Below, in pieces: positions 20,516-32,371 of a DNA stretch of 64,000 bases. This DNA comes from Eukaryota sp. TZLM1-RC (lineage: Eukaryota > Metamonada: BaSk clade). The position numbers were made by a program, and so were the translations under genes. The DNA lies in assembly GCA_040285825.1 (NCBI GenBank), contig JAUPSS010000011.1, forward strand, positions 372,001 through 436,000. The letters run 5' to 3'. Below the pieces are notes generated by a model. It saw nothing but the letters and a program-made list of their open reading frames with translations. It made no database searches and was not told the DNA's origin. The first letter of the stretch is position 1, and every line of letters begins with the position of its first letter.

Positions 20516-21684
20516 TGTTTCGATTATGTAGTGGCCTAGGGTTTCAAACAAAGGCTATGGTATTTTTCCGAATGAAACAGTGGATACATTTGTAATGGAC
20601 AAGTCTTGACCTGATTCATTAGTACAGGTCCAGAAAATCTTATTGCTGGCTGTACAAGTGCTGTCATGTGGCAAAATCGTAATACTCATGGAGTAAAGAA
20701 GTTTGATAAACAGAAGTATAGACTGGTTTAAAATCAAAGCGTTGTGGTAGATACGTGTGGACAAATGTGTTTATAGAGAGGGCTTCACTAGTGAAGTGTA
20801 AAATTATGGAGGTGACATAGTTAAATTGTACATACAGATAAATAATAAAGTGAATGCAACAAGATGATCTATTGTCCATCAGTACATGCCTTTTCAAACA
20901 CCACAAATCTTATCTGTACACATTACATAGTAATTACTGTGTTGTAAGACATGAATCTAGGGGCTTAGGGATAATAATAACAGTCATTGATGTGTAGATT
21001 AAGCAAAGAGAAAACTGATACAAAGATAGTGGTTACCACTGGAAAAAGGTGGTGAAGATTTTCAACAGTGTCAATCCAAGAGTGAACGAAATCTTGCATT
21101 GAGCAATGAGTGGATGTTGAATGAGATAATGAATACTATGTGCAGATGTTAAACAAATGGTACCATCATCCTCATTGAATTAAGAGCTGATAAGTTGCGG
21201 GAAAGCCTGTTGGAAAAAAAGGGTTGAGTCTTCGCTCTAATACTCCAATCCTATGCGGAGGAGTTGCTAATCTTCTCTGTTTAGTTCCTGTTTTAGGAGA
21301 TGCCTCAAGAGTTGCCTCCTGGGCAATTCAGTAGGAATGCGAAAGTGAGAAAATTCGATGGTGGAAGAGACAGCATCACAGTGCGGAAAAATTTTGATTT
21401 TGAAAATTGCATTTGAAAGTGGATGCAAGTTTCTAGTGAAATGGGCAGTGCTATTGAGTCTGGATAAATTTTAGATTGTGTTCCCATTAAACGAAATACC
21501 CAGTTGTCGGTAGATCAATTCACTTCATTCTGGGAAAAAAACAGGATATCTACGAACAAATCATGTGCTGTAAATTTACTCATATCAGGATTTAAGCATC
21601 TGAAAAAAGTGAGGATAAAGGCAGGTAGTCAAATTCAAGTTTTGAATAAAAATGGAAATACGTTATATGATCTCAATGAATAGA
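20516..21684. other. No gene recognised
   Basis: About 1.2 kb with only short frames on both strands and no recognisable domains or repeats. Confidence 0.45.
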
Positions 21685-22590
21685 AAATTTTATTGAATTC
21701 TAACACTTAACAAAATAAAATCAGAACTAATGGGAGTAAATTCAATGAACCAAGATTTCCTCTACAATATCCTGATCTGCATGTTTTTTCGCCATTGCTT
21801 CCCTCATTCGATAAAAGAACCGCAGTAGTCTATTGATTATGGCAAATTGAATTCGTGACCGCCACAAAAAGATATCAAATCATATATTGTCCTTTCTTGA
21901 ACCAATTACTGGAAATAATTCAAAAAAATTCCTGCTTCTAATAGTCTTCCGTTTGTGAGAAATGGAAAAGCAATAAAAACAAGTGGTCTATTTCTATCAG
22001 TATTAGCTTCTTCGATATCTTTGTCATATTTTCTATCTTTTCTTAAAGCCTTAAATTCGAGAGGATTAAGTTTTCTTCTTTGAACCAAATTGTCATTCGC
22101 AACATTACATGAGACAAAGTCATCAACAGCTTCAGAATTCTCAATCCAATCACAGTGTATATCACCGACACCGTCAGAATCACAATTACTCATGACAGTG
22201 TTTGTAACAGCATCATGTAATGAAGAACAATAGGTTATCAATTTAGAACAATTCAGAGCATGACGCAAATTGAGTTGAGGTGAATTCGAACAAATACATT
22301 TTCTTTTAATAATAAATGATTAATGGGAATATTCAAATATAATCTCATTTTTGTTACAAACGCTTCATTATTAGCACGTAGTCCAAATCTTCGTGGTACA
22401 ATGGTTAGCAAACAGTGAAGAATCTGATGACTGATTCTCACAAACACCCTTTCCAATAGCAATGAGTGGAGATCTTTATTTAAAGCCACTAAGCGGCATA
22501 TATGTTTAAAAAGATCATTTTCATACATTTCAGCCATTCCATTTTGTAATGTTTGAAGCGTGTATTTTAAATTTGAAGAATTCTATTCGG
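21685..22590 (-). mobile_element. LINE-1 fragment, copy e
   Basis: Minus-strand, 5'-truncated LINE-1 copy from the RT tail (MYENDLFKHI) through VPRRFGL, MRLYLNIPINH, the finger and the nuclease (22268-21906) to the 3' end. It carries an internal deletion between the finger and the nuclease: the segment equivalent to RISCIKEPLL is lost and replaced by a junction reading NTVMSNCDSDG. Confidence 0.75.
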
Positions 22591-23034
22591 GAAAATAACA
22601 CTTAAAAATTAAGCACAAACATGAAATAAATAAAATATACTAAAGTTACACCAAAATATAATAAATGTTTCGTTACATCGTATAATAAATTAACTTACTT
22701 AACCCAAATACAAGTCAACAAAACCTAAATACAAGCCGCAGAAATTCCAAATGCTTTCTTGCCGATATTTAAGAATTTCCGCCCAGAAGTTTGGTTTTTA
22801 CTGAGATTTTGTGAATTACAAAGTTGAAATCTAGTTGAAATCTCATCTCATAAGGAGAGCGGCATAGGTTGACGAGGAGAATGAGTTGACAGAAAGATCC
22901 ACGAGTGCAGCAACAGAAATTGAAAGGATTTGTTATGTTAAATTAATTAAATTGATTTTTCTTGTATAAATTTATATTTTCTACGTAATGACAAAACAAA
23001 ACAAAACAAACCAAAACACATAAGAAACAAAATT
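22591..23034. other. No gene; contains an AAAAC-rich stretch
   Basis: AT-rich intergenic sequence. A short run of AAAAC repeats lies near 22988-23020. Nothing else is recognised. Confidence 0.4.
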
Positions 23035-23245
23035 CTCCACATCAACTCTTGAAGAATCCTTGTAAAGCTTGGACATCATTAAATTTAATTACTTTGGAAC
23101 ACTTCTATACAAAGCAAAATGACACGATTCTTCCATAAACACCGAGCAGAATTGCTACCATTTGAACGACAAAGAATGTCAAAATCATTGAGAAAATTCA
23201 AACCAGATTGACCAATATTACCAAAAAACAATTAATTAAATTTTG
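23035..23245 (-). mobile_element. LINE-3 fragment
   Basis: The reverse complement matches 41345-41530 over the nuclease tail: both contain TTCTCAATGATTTTGA, TGTCGTTCAA and TTTGCTTTGTATAGAAGTGT in the same order. It ends about 40 bp before the THUMP gene start, so it adjoins that gene's promoter. Confidence 0.65.
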
Positions 23246-23285
23246 TAAATTATCTTAGTAATAAATTTGCTGTTTATTAACAATA

Positions 23286-23981
23286 ATGCCAATTCCTCTA
23301 CAACATTTCAGGGGGAAGCAGAATGGTCTTATTTGTACTTGTGTTCAAGGTCGAGAACGAGTTGCTATAGATGAACTTTCACATAATGTATCCAGACTTA
23401 TGGACATTATAGCTCCAACTAAAGCTTCTGTATCACACCATAAAACTATCAGTTCTCAACTAGAGGAAGAGTTATCAGATATTCGTAAGGGTAAAACTAG
23501 TACTCGTATCGGCACAAAAGTGGACATTGGCAAGGTCAATTGTCTTGTGTGTTATGCTCTCCCTCAATATCCTAGTTCAACATCAATTGCTGAAGGTTTA
23601 ATGAAGGAAGCGAAATCTGGGGGTGTGTCTGCTCGCTTTCTACAAAGAATACTGCCCTTTGAGTTTGTCTGCCATTGCTCTGAAATGGCAGATATGTTCA
23701 CGCCATGGGTCAGGGATCATATACAAAACATCAAACAAAATGAAGATGGTCTCATTTCATACAAGGTTGAGTTCAAGTCTAGATTCTCCCAGAATATATC
23801 CAGAAGTGATGTCCATGCTATATTTGATGAAGTTGTTGTTCCAGGGTTCTTTGTTGACCTTGTAAATGCGAAATTTGTTTTCATTGTTGAGGTTATCAAG
23901 AATGTTATGTTTTGTGGATTGGTACAGAATTGGAATGATTTTAAAAAGTATAATATCAATAGTTTAATGGTAACCAGTTGA
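23286..23981 (+). CDS. TAN1/THUMPD1: THUMP-domain protein, TAN1/THUMPD1 family
   Basis: A 231-residue protein matching the Tan1/THUMPD1 layout. The N-terminal part has CVQGRERVAIDELSHNVSRL, a middle basic loop (DIRKGKTSTRIGTKVDIG) and NCLVCYALP. The THUMP domain covers roughly residues 80-220: LQRILPFEFVCHCS matches RF.LRMLPV...C, and YKVEFKSRFSQNISR matches the F.I.YKSRNNS.+.R block. VDLVNAKFVFIVEVIKNVMFCGL matches VDL..P.Y.V.VEIIK....+SVV, and FKKYNINSLM matches the conserved (F)+KYNL end. Tan1 is the RNA-binding adaptor that, with Kre33/NAT10, makes N4-acetylcytidine at position 12 of tRNA-Ser and tRNA-Leu. Intronless, slightly short for the family. The start is supported by alignment from the first residues. 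Confidence 0.85.
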   Translation: MPIPLQHFRGKQNGLICTCVQGRERVAIDELSHNVSRLMDIIAPTKASVSHHKTISSQLEEELSDIRKGKTSTRIGTKVDIGKVNCLVCYALPQYPSSTSIAEGLMKEAKSGGVSARFLQRILPFEFVCHCSEMADMFTPWVRDHIQNIKQNEDGLISYKVEFKSRFSQNISRSDVHAIFDEVVVPGFFVDLVNAKFVFIVEVIKNVMFCGLVQNWNDFKKYNINSLMVTS

Positions 23982-24083
23982 TATCTATATTTGTTTAGCA
24001 GCTGCTATAGTTTCACTTAAAGTATTTTAAACCAAAGTTCAAAGTTTATGTAAATTAAGCTTTTTATTTAAATAAATATGTTT

Positions 24084-24518
24084 TTATAAGACTTGTTGCT
24101 GTAATCTTCTTGCACCCTCTTCTACTAGCTGTTTTTCCAGGGGGTTATAGTCAGTTCTGAAATATAAGCCATAGACATTAGATCTGTTCAACTTAACAAC
24201 AGCAATTACATGGGAACCGGTGGAAATAGAGAAGTCCGAAGTTGAACAACAATCAACTTCAAGATCTGACTGAGTAGTGTCTGAAAGGATTACGATACTA
24301 CCTCTGATTTCTGTCACATAAGCACTCAGCATGAACACAAACGGCGTACGCGAAGTCTTGGAGAGCAACTCATACTGCTCACTTCTGGGCAATGTTTGAA
24401 GCTTGTTGATGACTTTGATGTTGCAGGTGAAGACTCTATTTTGCAACTTCAAAGATTTGTCTTTTGAATTGTTGTTTGAGGAGTCTTGAACAAGGGTAGA
24501 AGGTGTCGCACAGAACAT
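24084..24518 (-). CDS. Small OB-fold-like protein, possibly RMI2-like
   Basis: 144 residues, tail to tail with the THUMP gene. The C-terminal two thirds read as an OB-fold: AYVTEIRGSIVILSD and LEVDC strands, then STGSHVIAVVKL and YGLYFRTD. The order resembles RMI2, the small subunit of the BLM-TOP3-RMI dissolvasome (GKYVMVMGVV...L.AVKMTDLS). A topoisomerase III gene lies elsewhere in this window. The resemblance is weak and based on fold pattern only; it could equally be another RPA- or Stn1-like OB protein. It starts with MFCATPS just downstream of an AT-rich region. Confidence 0.4.
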   Translation of the reverse strand: MFCATPSTLVQDSSNNNSKDKSLKLQNRVFTCNIKVINKLQTLPRSEQYELLSKTSRTPFVFMLSAYVTEIRGSIVILSDTTQSDLEVDCCSTSDFSISTGSHVIAVVKLNRSNVYGLYFRTDYNPLEKQLVEEGARRLQQQVL

Positions 24519-24685
24519 TTAACGGAGTAAAGTGTATATATCAACTCAGTACTTGTAGACAAATCATTCTTTTGGGTGCAGGGAAAACTTTGGAGAATTC
24601 CCATCTAACAATGGAATAAAGTGTATCTACAGAGTCGACACTTGTAGATAAACCAAGTTGGTAAACATGCACTTGCTAGTTACTG

Positions 24686-24706
24686 CCTTTCCTTTCCTTT
24701 CCTTTC
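24686..24706. repeat. CCTTT microsatellite
   Basis: About four tandem CCTTT units in the intergenic region next to LINE-1 copy f. Confidence 0.7.
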
Positions 24707-24744
24707 TGTAATTATTCGATCACGTATTTATTTACGATAATTTA

Positions 24745-25830
24745 ATTTATTGAACTTGTGAACTTAATAAAATAAACATATAACTAATGGGACGAAATTC
24801 ATTGAACCAAGATTTCCTCTACAAAATCTTGAGCTGCTTGGTGTCTACCTAAAGCTTCTCCAATTTGATTGAAAAACCGAGGTAATCTATTAATAATGGC
24901 AAATTGAATTCGAGAGCGCCATAAAAAGATAACAAATCTTTTCATTGCTTTTTCTTGAACCATTTTTTGGAAATCATTCAAAATGGTTCCTGCTGCTGCT
25001 GATAGTCTTCTGTTCATAGAAAATGGGAAAGCAATAAAAACAAGTGATCTATTTCTATCCGCATTAGCTTCTTCGATGTCTTTGTCATATTTTCCATGTT
25101 TTTCTTTGGCGTTAAATTCAAGAGCATCTACAGGATTAAGTTTTCTTCTTCGAACCAAAGTGTCATTTGCAACATTAGAGACAAAGTCAACGACAGCTTT
25201 CAAATTCTCAATCCAATCACATTATATACCATTTCTATCATCAGAGTTAAAATTATTCAATGACAGTGTTTCTTTCAGCAGAGGCTCTTTGATACACGAA
25301 ATTCTTGCAGTTCTAGCCATATTGAAAACAATGTCTCTAACAGCATCATGTAATGAAGAACGATAGGTTATCATTTTAGAACAATTCAGAGCATGACGCA
25401 AAGTGAGTTGAGGTGAATTCGAACAAATACATTGTTCTTTTAATAATAATTGATTAATGAGAATATTCAATTATAATCTCATTTTTGTTGCAAACATTGC
25501 ATTAATAGCACATAGTTCAAAACTTCGTGGTACAATGGTCACAAACAGTGAAGAATCTGATGACTGATTTTCACAAACACCTTTTCCAATAAGAATGAGT
25601 GAAGATCTTGATTTAAAACAGTCGAGCTGCATATATTATTATAAAAATCATTTTCATACATTTTAGTCAATCGTTTCTTCAATGTTCGAAGAGTGTATCT
25701 TAAATTTGAAAAATTCTTTTCAGGAATATTACCATTGAATGATTGGGAAAAGCATCGACTCCATTTTTCTACATCAATTTTTGAAATTTCTTCATTTAAT
25801 GCAAAAACAGTGGAACTTTGCGCTGTATTA
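24745..25830 (-). mobile_element. LINE-1 fragment, copy f
   Basis: Minus-strand LINE-1 copy retaining the post-RT region, finger (25470-25222: CICSNSPQ, LRHALNC, LHDAVRDIVF) and nuclease (25203-24799: KEKHGKYDKDIEEAN, FIAFPFSMNRRLS) in frames separated by a shift. A stop replaces the codons before the nuclease aspartate. It ends in the common 3' sequence with ATAACTAATGGGACG. The plus-strand frames over it are shadows. Confidence 0.8.
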
Positions 25831-26512
25831 CAATATTGGCCAATATATTACAATATTTTCTAAAATTTCAGCCCAAGAACATCGAGTAATCAAATCAAAC
25901 AAGGTGATCTTTTTGATTGGTGAACATTTTTCACAGATGGAGCTCTTGTTTCTGTTCAATTTTAAAAATTACATTGGTGGACAAAAATTAACTGTGCAAA
26001 CGATGAAAATGCCAAAAAAAGAGCAAGATGAGAAATATCTGCAAGATCTACTAAAAGAAGAACTGGGAAAATTAAATAAACTGAGAAAAGTTGGAATACA
26101 ATGAAACAAGTGAAAGAGAAAATGAATAAGAATAAAGTACAACACAACACACAATTAAGAAATAGAATCAAAAACCCAAATCAACCACCCGCTAAGAAAA
26201 ACAAAAAGAAAAAGGTACAAATATATCAACAGCATTTGTTACAACCTTTCATTTCTGTTATATGCAATTGATTTAGAAACTTTGCAGTAGAATTTTGTTA
26301 CTTATTTTAGTTAAAGGATTTGAGACTATTCAAATTCAACATGAAGCACGCACATCAAAACTTCCACAATAAATTACAACTTCAAATAAATTAAATTATT
26401 AATTACACATTCCAATAATAAACACCATTGGTTGAAGCAGTATTCAAAGAATTGATTTAATATCAAAGCTAAAACAAAAAGACTTAATAAACAAACATTA
26501 AACATAACAAAA
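25831..26512. other. No gene recognised
   Basis: AT-rich. A Lys/Glu-rich plus-strand frame (about 25905-26104; MPKKEQDEKYLQDLL) runs on from antisense LINE-1 sequence and is not believed to be a gene. Confidence 0.4.
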
Positions 26513-27419
26513 CTATTCAATCTGAGGTAATGGTAAATTTGGGAGGGACGACTGATAGCTTAGCAATGGCGATCTTGATATATCAATATTGGGATCCTCT
26601 TGGTCTCTCAGTTTGTTTCTCTTCTCCCTTCTACTCTTCTTAATCGCATAATAAATCAGCAAATACAAAAGAATCAGTTGCTGGACTGCAGATGTAAAGT
26701 AACTTCCCCAAGTGGTGATCGAGGCCTTGGAGGTTATTTGAAACACTAACCTAAAGTCAAAACAAACAAAGAACAAACATTAAAGCCGAACCTGGTGCCT
26801 GAATCGAAATCATCGTCAATGAGAGAGCTCCTCCACCCTTTCTCTTGTAGGTGATGATGATTTGAGGAATCCACTGCCACATATTAACCACTGTAGAGAT
26901 GACGCCCACACTGTACGCTATTTCCAAGACAATAAAGTCGCATCTGTTTCTGAAGTAAACCAAAGCTCCACTCACTAGAATGATTGAAACTGCATATAGT
27001 AAAAATAAAAGAAAAAACAACTTGAATCTACGATAAGACTTGGCTCTCTTACCATCTCTGACTTCAAAATACATGAGAAACAGGATAAGTACGGGGAAAA
27101 AAGCGGCAAACCCGGTTATAAGAGTTAAGGAACTAAGGATGCTGGGAAAACATTTCCAGAAACCAACTAAAGGACATGCCTGAAACCTGACTAGATTTAA
27201 CAATACAGACCCCAATGCAACATTGAAATGATTGAGGTTGGCAACAAGAAGTGTAGTGCCACTGAGACCTTTGGATGACTTTCGTTTGATGATACGTGTG
27301 TACTGGGGAAGATGACTCAATGCCAGTCCAAACATGAGACCCACACCGATAGCAATTGAAAGAGGACCCAATGAGATAAGGCTATCCTTGGGATCCAAGT
27401 TTGGATCACAATCTGGCAT
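26513..27419 (-). CDS. PQ-loop repeat membrane protein
   Basis: Two exons joined by a 28-nt intron (26751-26778, GTTTG...TTTAG), giving about 292 residues. The splice turns a frame ending in ALMFVLCLF into a continuing membrane helix (ALMLVFQITSKAS). Seven hydrophobic segments are visible. Two PQ-loop motifs are clear: SHLPQYTRIIKRKSSKGLS near residue 36, and WQWIPQIIITYKRKGGGALS in the second half. PQ-loop proteins include lysosomal cystine and cationic amino-acid exporters and related transporters. The 3+1+3 helix layout and a charged tail with SRSPLLSYQSS would suit a vacuolar or lysosomal transporter. The substrate cannot be read from the sequence. Confidence 0.85.
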
Positions 27420-28557
27420 CGTTTAAATGTCTGGTGATAGAATGTTTGAGCAATTGATACTCAAAAATGATGTTCAATTTCGTTGCATAATAAAAAGTCA
27501 ATTTTTGTAAAAAAAATAAACCACATAAAATATTGAAGCTTACCGCGAAGCAATCCTTAAACGCTTAAGTGAATAACAACCATATTCTCAAGATCTTGGC
27601 AGACGAAGATAAGATATTGCTCATTTCTGGTTAAACAGCCAAATTTCAACTAATGATTGTGATCAATCCAGCCAGAAATTTGAAATCGAACAATCTACCA
27701 ATTAATTGTGCTCTGGATCCAGAACACATATAATGGAAACATTATGTTTCGTTGGCAAGATAATTCTATTCAGTATGCTTTTTGACCTATTGTTTGAAGA
27801 CGGTAGAACCGTATGTGATCAATCTCGTTTGCTTTCACAAAATTGGTAAACGACCGTGCAATTCAAATTTTCATCGGATCTTTTTTGCAAATAGGATTGC
27901 GGCAGTAAGTCAATTGCAATTATGCTATATCACAATTTCCTATTGGTATCTCTCAGTTTGGGGTAAAAATCTGAGAGAATATAAACTTTTAACGTCTCTG
28001 GTTAGTTTATTGTCTGTTATTCAAAGTTATTTTTGGCTATTTGTTTTTAGTAAATGCTCTAATATTCGACAATTTTGAATTGTAATTGTACAATTTGGCG
28101 AAACCGTCAGGAAGATGTGGTAATAATAATATTTGGTTTGCATTTTTTTCCATTTAATAACAATGAAATTATTCCACCATTCCTCCTGTTCAAAAATAAA
28201 ACAATCAATGTACGACAAACAATAAAGATTCACTGGGAACTCCAACTTTAAAATAATCATTCATTGATTCACAACGGCAAAGACATCAACAGTTCCAAGT
28301 GAACGTTTTTAGCAAACGCGATCATAGTTGAAACAAATTAAATAGAATTTTATTACAATAGAGTAATCTGAAACATGAATTGCTTTAATGATTAATAAAA
28401 AAAGGAGAAATATTCATCAAGACAAAAAAAGAATAACCCCTGATAAAGCTCAAGAAGAAACATTTCTTGAAAAAGACCAACAAAGTAAACAAAGACAACA
28501 AAATAAACAAAAAACAAAACCACTGCAACAAAGCTAGTGCACTTTTGGCCAGTAAAC
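27420..28557. other. No gene recognised
   Basis: About 1.1 kb between the PQ-loop gene start and the MRE11 end. A plus-strand frame at 27782-28078 has hydrophobic stretches but no family resemblance or supporting context. Confidence 0.4.
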
Positions 28558-30574
28558 CTAACTATCAAAAACATCACTCATACTCATTTGACGCTGGCTT
28601 CTTCGTTGACTACCTTGTGAGTCGGATCTTGGCAACTTTTTGGCGGTAAGAGGTTTAAAACTAGTTGGTAAATTCCTCTTTCCCAAACTGGGCAACCCGT
28701 TTGGTTTACTGCCCAGGCTAGGCAACGGGATAGAAGGTGAGGGAAATGGAGTTGCTGAACTTCTCGGAAGGGGTGAAGGTGCGGGCTCCTTACGCCGCAA
28801 CATGGGCCTTGACACTAATGGTGAAATGGGGGGAGCACTGGCAACTGGAGTAGATGTTGCTGATTGTGGGTTATGTTTTACCATTGAGTTTGTTGAGTTG
28901 GTCCCCAGCTCATTTTGGGCAGGTTGGTGAACTTCATCAAGAACAGACCCCGCCCAGGAAACATTTTCCTTGTGAGTACCTTCGATTAGCAACAACCTTA
29001 TATTGGTGTTGGGTTGGTCAGAAGATTGGACACAAGACCTTGCATTCTTAATCATTTTGTTATACAAAGACTCTGAATTCCAAGAGTCCTTGTCAATAAA
29101 GTTTTTTAATTCATCAACGAAATCAACACACCGAGTGGTTCTTAAAAATGGTTTCTTAACATTTAAATTTTCTAATTTTCTACACATATTAAATATAACA
29201 AATTCACTTAAATCCATTCCTCCCATAGCAGTAGCACCAACCTTCCCTGCTAATTGTGCAGCCTGGTTCTTCGTCCAAGCTTTAAATTGCTTTGGTTTCG
29301 CTGAAAAATCGAATAATTCAGCATTGTTAACCACTCTGCCGGCAAACTCAGAACTAATCTTTTTAGCAGAAAATAATGGCAATTCACCAAACTCAATCTT
29401 AATTCGAAGTAAAGGTACTTCATACTTGGCAGGCAAATCCAAAAGAAAATTACAACAACTACGTGACCTTCGATCAGAAAGTTCTTGCTGAACAGTCTCA
29501 TCTCTTCTATAGGACATGTTCTCTAATACTTCCTCCGTCTTTAGCTTGACACTAACAGTAATTTCTTCTTCAGAAGGCTTTGAAACACCAGGTAACAGTT
29601 CTGCAACGGTGAAACAATGGTATTCAAACAACCTTGAATATAGCAAGGGAATTCGAGTCACCCTTCGCATTGTTTTATTGATTTGAAGGAGTGTTGTGTA
29701 CTTTTGCCCAGAATTACTAGCATGCATAGCTGTTGCAACAGGGGATCCGGGTTGAATTATTTCGGGATTGGAGCTTGAGATTAGATCAGATTGATGCTCA
29801 TGACCCCAAACGACGGTATCAAAGAACCCAAATTTCTTAATCATTTCAGGAGATAAATGATTCTTTGTCTTGAGACCTCCTCTTTGAATTCGAGATTGAT
29901 GGAGTACAAGAATGTTGAAAATATCAGAAACAGGCACTCCATCAGGAAAAACAAATTCAACACGATTATCGTCAAAAAGTCTGTACATTCTGCCTTCATT
30001 AACATAGGAAAGGCCATGTAAAGCGACGTTGGTATTGCCCTTATTCAAAATAACTGGCTGTACGGTGAGTGAGTTGGGGGTATCATCTATTTTTCCAAAA
30101 TAATTAATCAGATGAGCTTGGGAAAGGATATCCAAAGGTGAAGTCTTTGAACTTCCAGTGGGTTCGTCATGGTTACTGTGATGAGAATGGTTGAGAGGAG
30201 TCAAACCCATTGATAGTAAACACAGGAAGCGATATATTCATATTATCATTGTAGAAGTTGGCCTGACCTCCAACAACGGAGGTTTCACCGTGAGAAATGG
30301 AGAATTCAACGGGTCTGTCACCAAGACAATATTTGGAGAGTAATTCAACTGTGCGTCTCATAGTGTACTGGGAGGGTTTGCGTTCATGAAAAAGATCTCC
30401 ACCAAGTAAGAGAAGGTCTGCATTGCGAGCAAGGGCAAGAGCCAAGATTTCTTCAAATGCTACAAAAGAATCATCTATACGATCAGGATCTGCTTCTCCA
30501 AAGCCTAAGTGAAGGTCAGATGCAACCATTATAGAGAGAATGTCATCTTCATTCATTGAAGCAGGGAAAAACAC
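28558..30574 (-). CDS. MRE11: MRE11 double-strand break repair nuclease
   Basis: Two exons joined by a 31-nt intron (30176-30206, GTTTG...CACAG); spliced length about 661 residues. Exon 1 has phosphoesterase motif I (ASDLHLGFGE) and motif II (LLLLGGDLFHERKPS). The intron falls inside motif III, and its removal restores FTINGNHDEPTG, where the unspliced frames read FTINGFDSS and HSNHDEP. Exon 2 has NEGRMYRLF, ILVLHQSR and the metal-binding VVWGHEHQSD, then the capping domain (FTVAELLPGVSKPSEEE). The C-terminus is low-complexity, rich in Pro, Ser and Arg (PLPRSSATPFPSPSIPLP, RRSQRQMSMSD). MRE11 forms the MRN/MRX nuclease complex with RAD50, trims DNA ends and starts resection. A methionine six codons downstream (MNEDD) is an equally good start. 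Confidence 0.93.
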
Positions 30575-31536
30575 TTCTCAGCTTAAGATTCCAGAATTTT
30601 AGGAATTAATTCCAAATCAATTCCTAGTTTTTGGATATTAAGGGAGTCCCGGAATTTCCTTAAAGCTTGTAAATTCCTCATATTCCCTAAATTTCCCAAA
30701 GACTCATGATATTGTACTGTGTAATCAAAATTACAGACCATTTAGAAGATCAAATATTGTTGACACCAGTATGACTGAACTGGTCAATTTAATTAATAAA
30801 CCATTTCAAGGTAAACATTTAGGTAATAACATCAAAAAACTAAAACTTATTCAACCAAATATTTCTATGAAAATGCAACCAAAAGAGCAATAAGAGAGCA
30901 ACAAATTCTTGTTTTGTATTTCTATTAGAATTGGTTTCTTTAATATTTTTGTCATATTATCTAGTGCATTGGTCTTGAATTTAAGTGCATATACGGGATT
31001 TTATATTTTTTTTGAACCAAAAAGCCACATTTTCATCACAAAACAAGACCAAATATGGATTGTCCTCGTCAATTCAAAATACTGATAAATAGGAAATTCT
31101 TAAATTTGGTATTTCGTATTTTTATCAAGTTCAGTCCCTTGTAATAAAAATAAATCAACGTGATTTTACTTTTGAGGTGAGTGAAAATGAAAATTGAACA
31201 AACTCAAATCAAATAGTAAAAGGTGGGTAAATCTAAAGTTGTGAGTTCTAAAAAAGCAATGTCCCAGTTTTTGAAAACGGTTTCTTTTAAACTTTAAAGT
31301 AAAGACACAGATTGAACAATGCTTCGGCGAGAATTTCACACAATAGATGAAGTTCTGATAGAGACAGAAACACCATTAGTTTGTCATTTGTTTCAGATAT
31401 CTTTTGGAAATGAACAAGAATTATGTTTAAATGCCAATCAAACTGTTTAAACGGCAGAGGCAGTGCTAATGTCTGAAAAATAAAACTTTTGATTTCCAAC
31501 TATTTGTTGGTGCTATCTAATTGTCCATTCCACTCC
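30575..31536. other. Intergenic; only a short LINE-1 remnant
   Basis: No host gene recognised. A LINE-1 relic lies at about 30865-31030. The plus strand near 30590-30700 has imperfect GGAATT/AATTCC-rich repeats of unknown meaning. Confidence 0.4.
30865..31030 (-). mobile_element. LINE-1 fragment, copy g (short relic)
   Basis: Minus-strand relic of the nuclease segment. The nucleotides corresponding to the ADRN, KYDK, LEF and RRKL codons align with copies e and f over about 150 bp. Confidence 0.5.
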
Positions 31537-31869
31537 ATGAGTGTCTTCAAAGCCCATGGGGATGTACCTATCAACGTTTGCCAGTACATACAACGCGAAA
31601 AATCTCTCTGCGATGCTCGTGCACATGTCCAACAACTCCAACAAATTGCTAATGCTTGTGAACTTGACTCTTCAGCTGATAAGACGTTCGTTAATCAACA
31701 ACAGAAGCGCCAACGAAAAAGAGTAGAATCTGAGGTACAAGGGATGGTCTTGTATCGTTTAACGCAACGTCGACAAAAGCTAGCTGAGTTATATCAGAAT
31801 GATTACAAAAAGTGGAAAGCAGAGCTATCATCTCGAGGCTTGACTTTCATTTCACCTGAATCTGATTAA
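31537..31869 (+). CDS. Small coiled protein, CFAP141 (C1orf189)-like
   Basis: 110 residues from the internal Met at 31537 (MSVFKAHGD). An upstream in-frame Met adds 16 hydrophobic residues that look like leader sequence. The protein is highly charged and helical. Its end, ELYQNDYKKWKAELSSRGLTFI, resembles the conserved C-terminus of CFAP141, a small protein on ciliary doublet microtubules ([20 protein letters not shown] in animals), and an Arg/Lys-rich helix precedes it. If right, the organism is flagellated. The match is short, so this is a moderate-confidence call. Confidence 0.45.
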   Translation: MSVFKAHGDVPINVCQYIQREKSLCDARAHVQQLQQIANACELDSSADKTFVNQQQKRQRKRVESEVQGMVLYRLTQRRQKLAELYQNDYKKWKAELSSRGLTFISPESD

Positions 31870-32116
31870 TGACTCTAGTTATCACGATTTTTTGCATTTA
31901 TGTATTATATCATTTTATTATTGTATTTTCTAATAAATTTGGATGTTTCAAAGTTTTTGTTGTTTCAAACTGTCTTGATTCATGTGATTGGATATACAAG
32001 TAGACAAACAATTTAATTTTTCCACAAAAAGTTCATCTTCTATAGTTGCAATATTCTTAATTATTCATTATACAAGATATTCTACAATTGCTTTTCCAAT
32101 TCTACTCGATCTTCTT

Positions 32117-32371
32117 TTACCATTGTGTATTGTGAAACAATATTGAGTCTGGATTCAAAAACCTGCCATGGTGTTTCGCACGTTCTACAACTTTGTCATC
32201 TGTACGTGGAGCATTGGGTTCAAATCTGGGTTTCTTCAGTGTCCACCTAATGGTTGGACTTTCACATGGGTATGGGGTTTTGAGGGTAAAATTACTAAAG
32301 GGTTGGCTCAGTGGAGGAGAAGATTCTTTTAAAACTGATTGTAGAAGAGAAGAATCCCAAGTCTTGGACAT
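32117..32371 (-). CDS. Small protein of unknown function
   Basis: 84 residues from the Met at 32371 (MSKTWDSSLLQ). Rich in Pro, Arg and Asn, with TIRWTLKKPRFEPNAP and RAKHHGRFLNPDSI. Extended Pro-rich proteins of this size are common among inner proteins of ciliary microtubules, but I recognise no specific family. Codon use and the compact position between neighbours make it plausible. A possible 29-nt GTATT...CTAG intron lies just upstream of the start, in the leader. Confidence 0.45.
   Translation of the reverse strand: MSKTWDSSLLQSVLKESSPPLSQPFSNFTLKTPYPCESPTIRWTLKKPRFEPNAPRTDDKVVERAKHHGRFLNPDSILFHNTQW

Noticed and set aside
24983-25366. Plus-strand frame of 127 codons over LINE-1 copy f
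   Set aside because: Antisense to the finger and nuclease of the LINE-1 copy; similar shadows occur over other copies.
27782-28078. Plus-strand frame of 98 codons between the PQ-loop and MRE11 genes
   Set aside because: Hydrophobic by base composition in AT-rich DNA; no conserved motif or neighbour supporting it.
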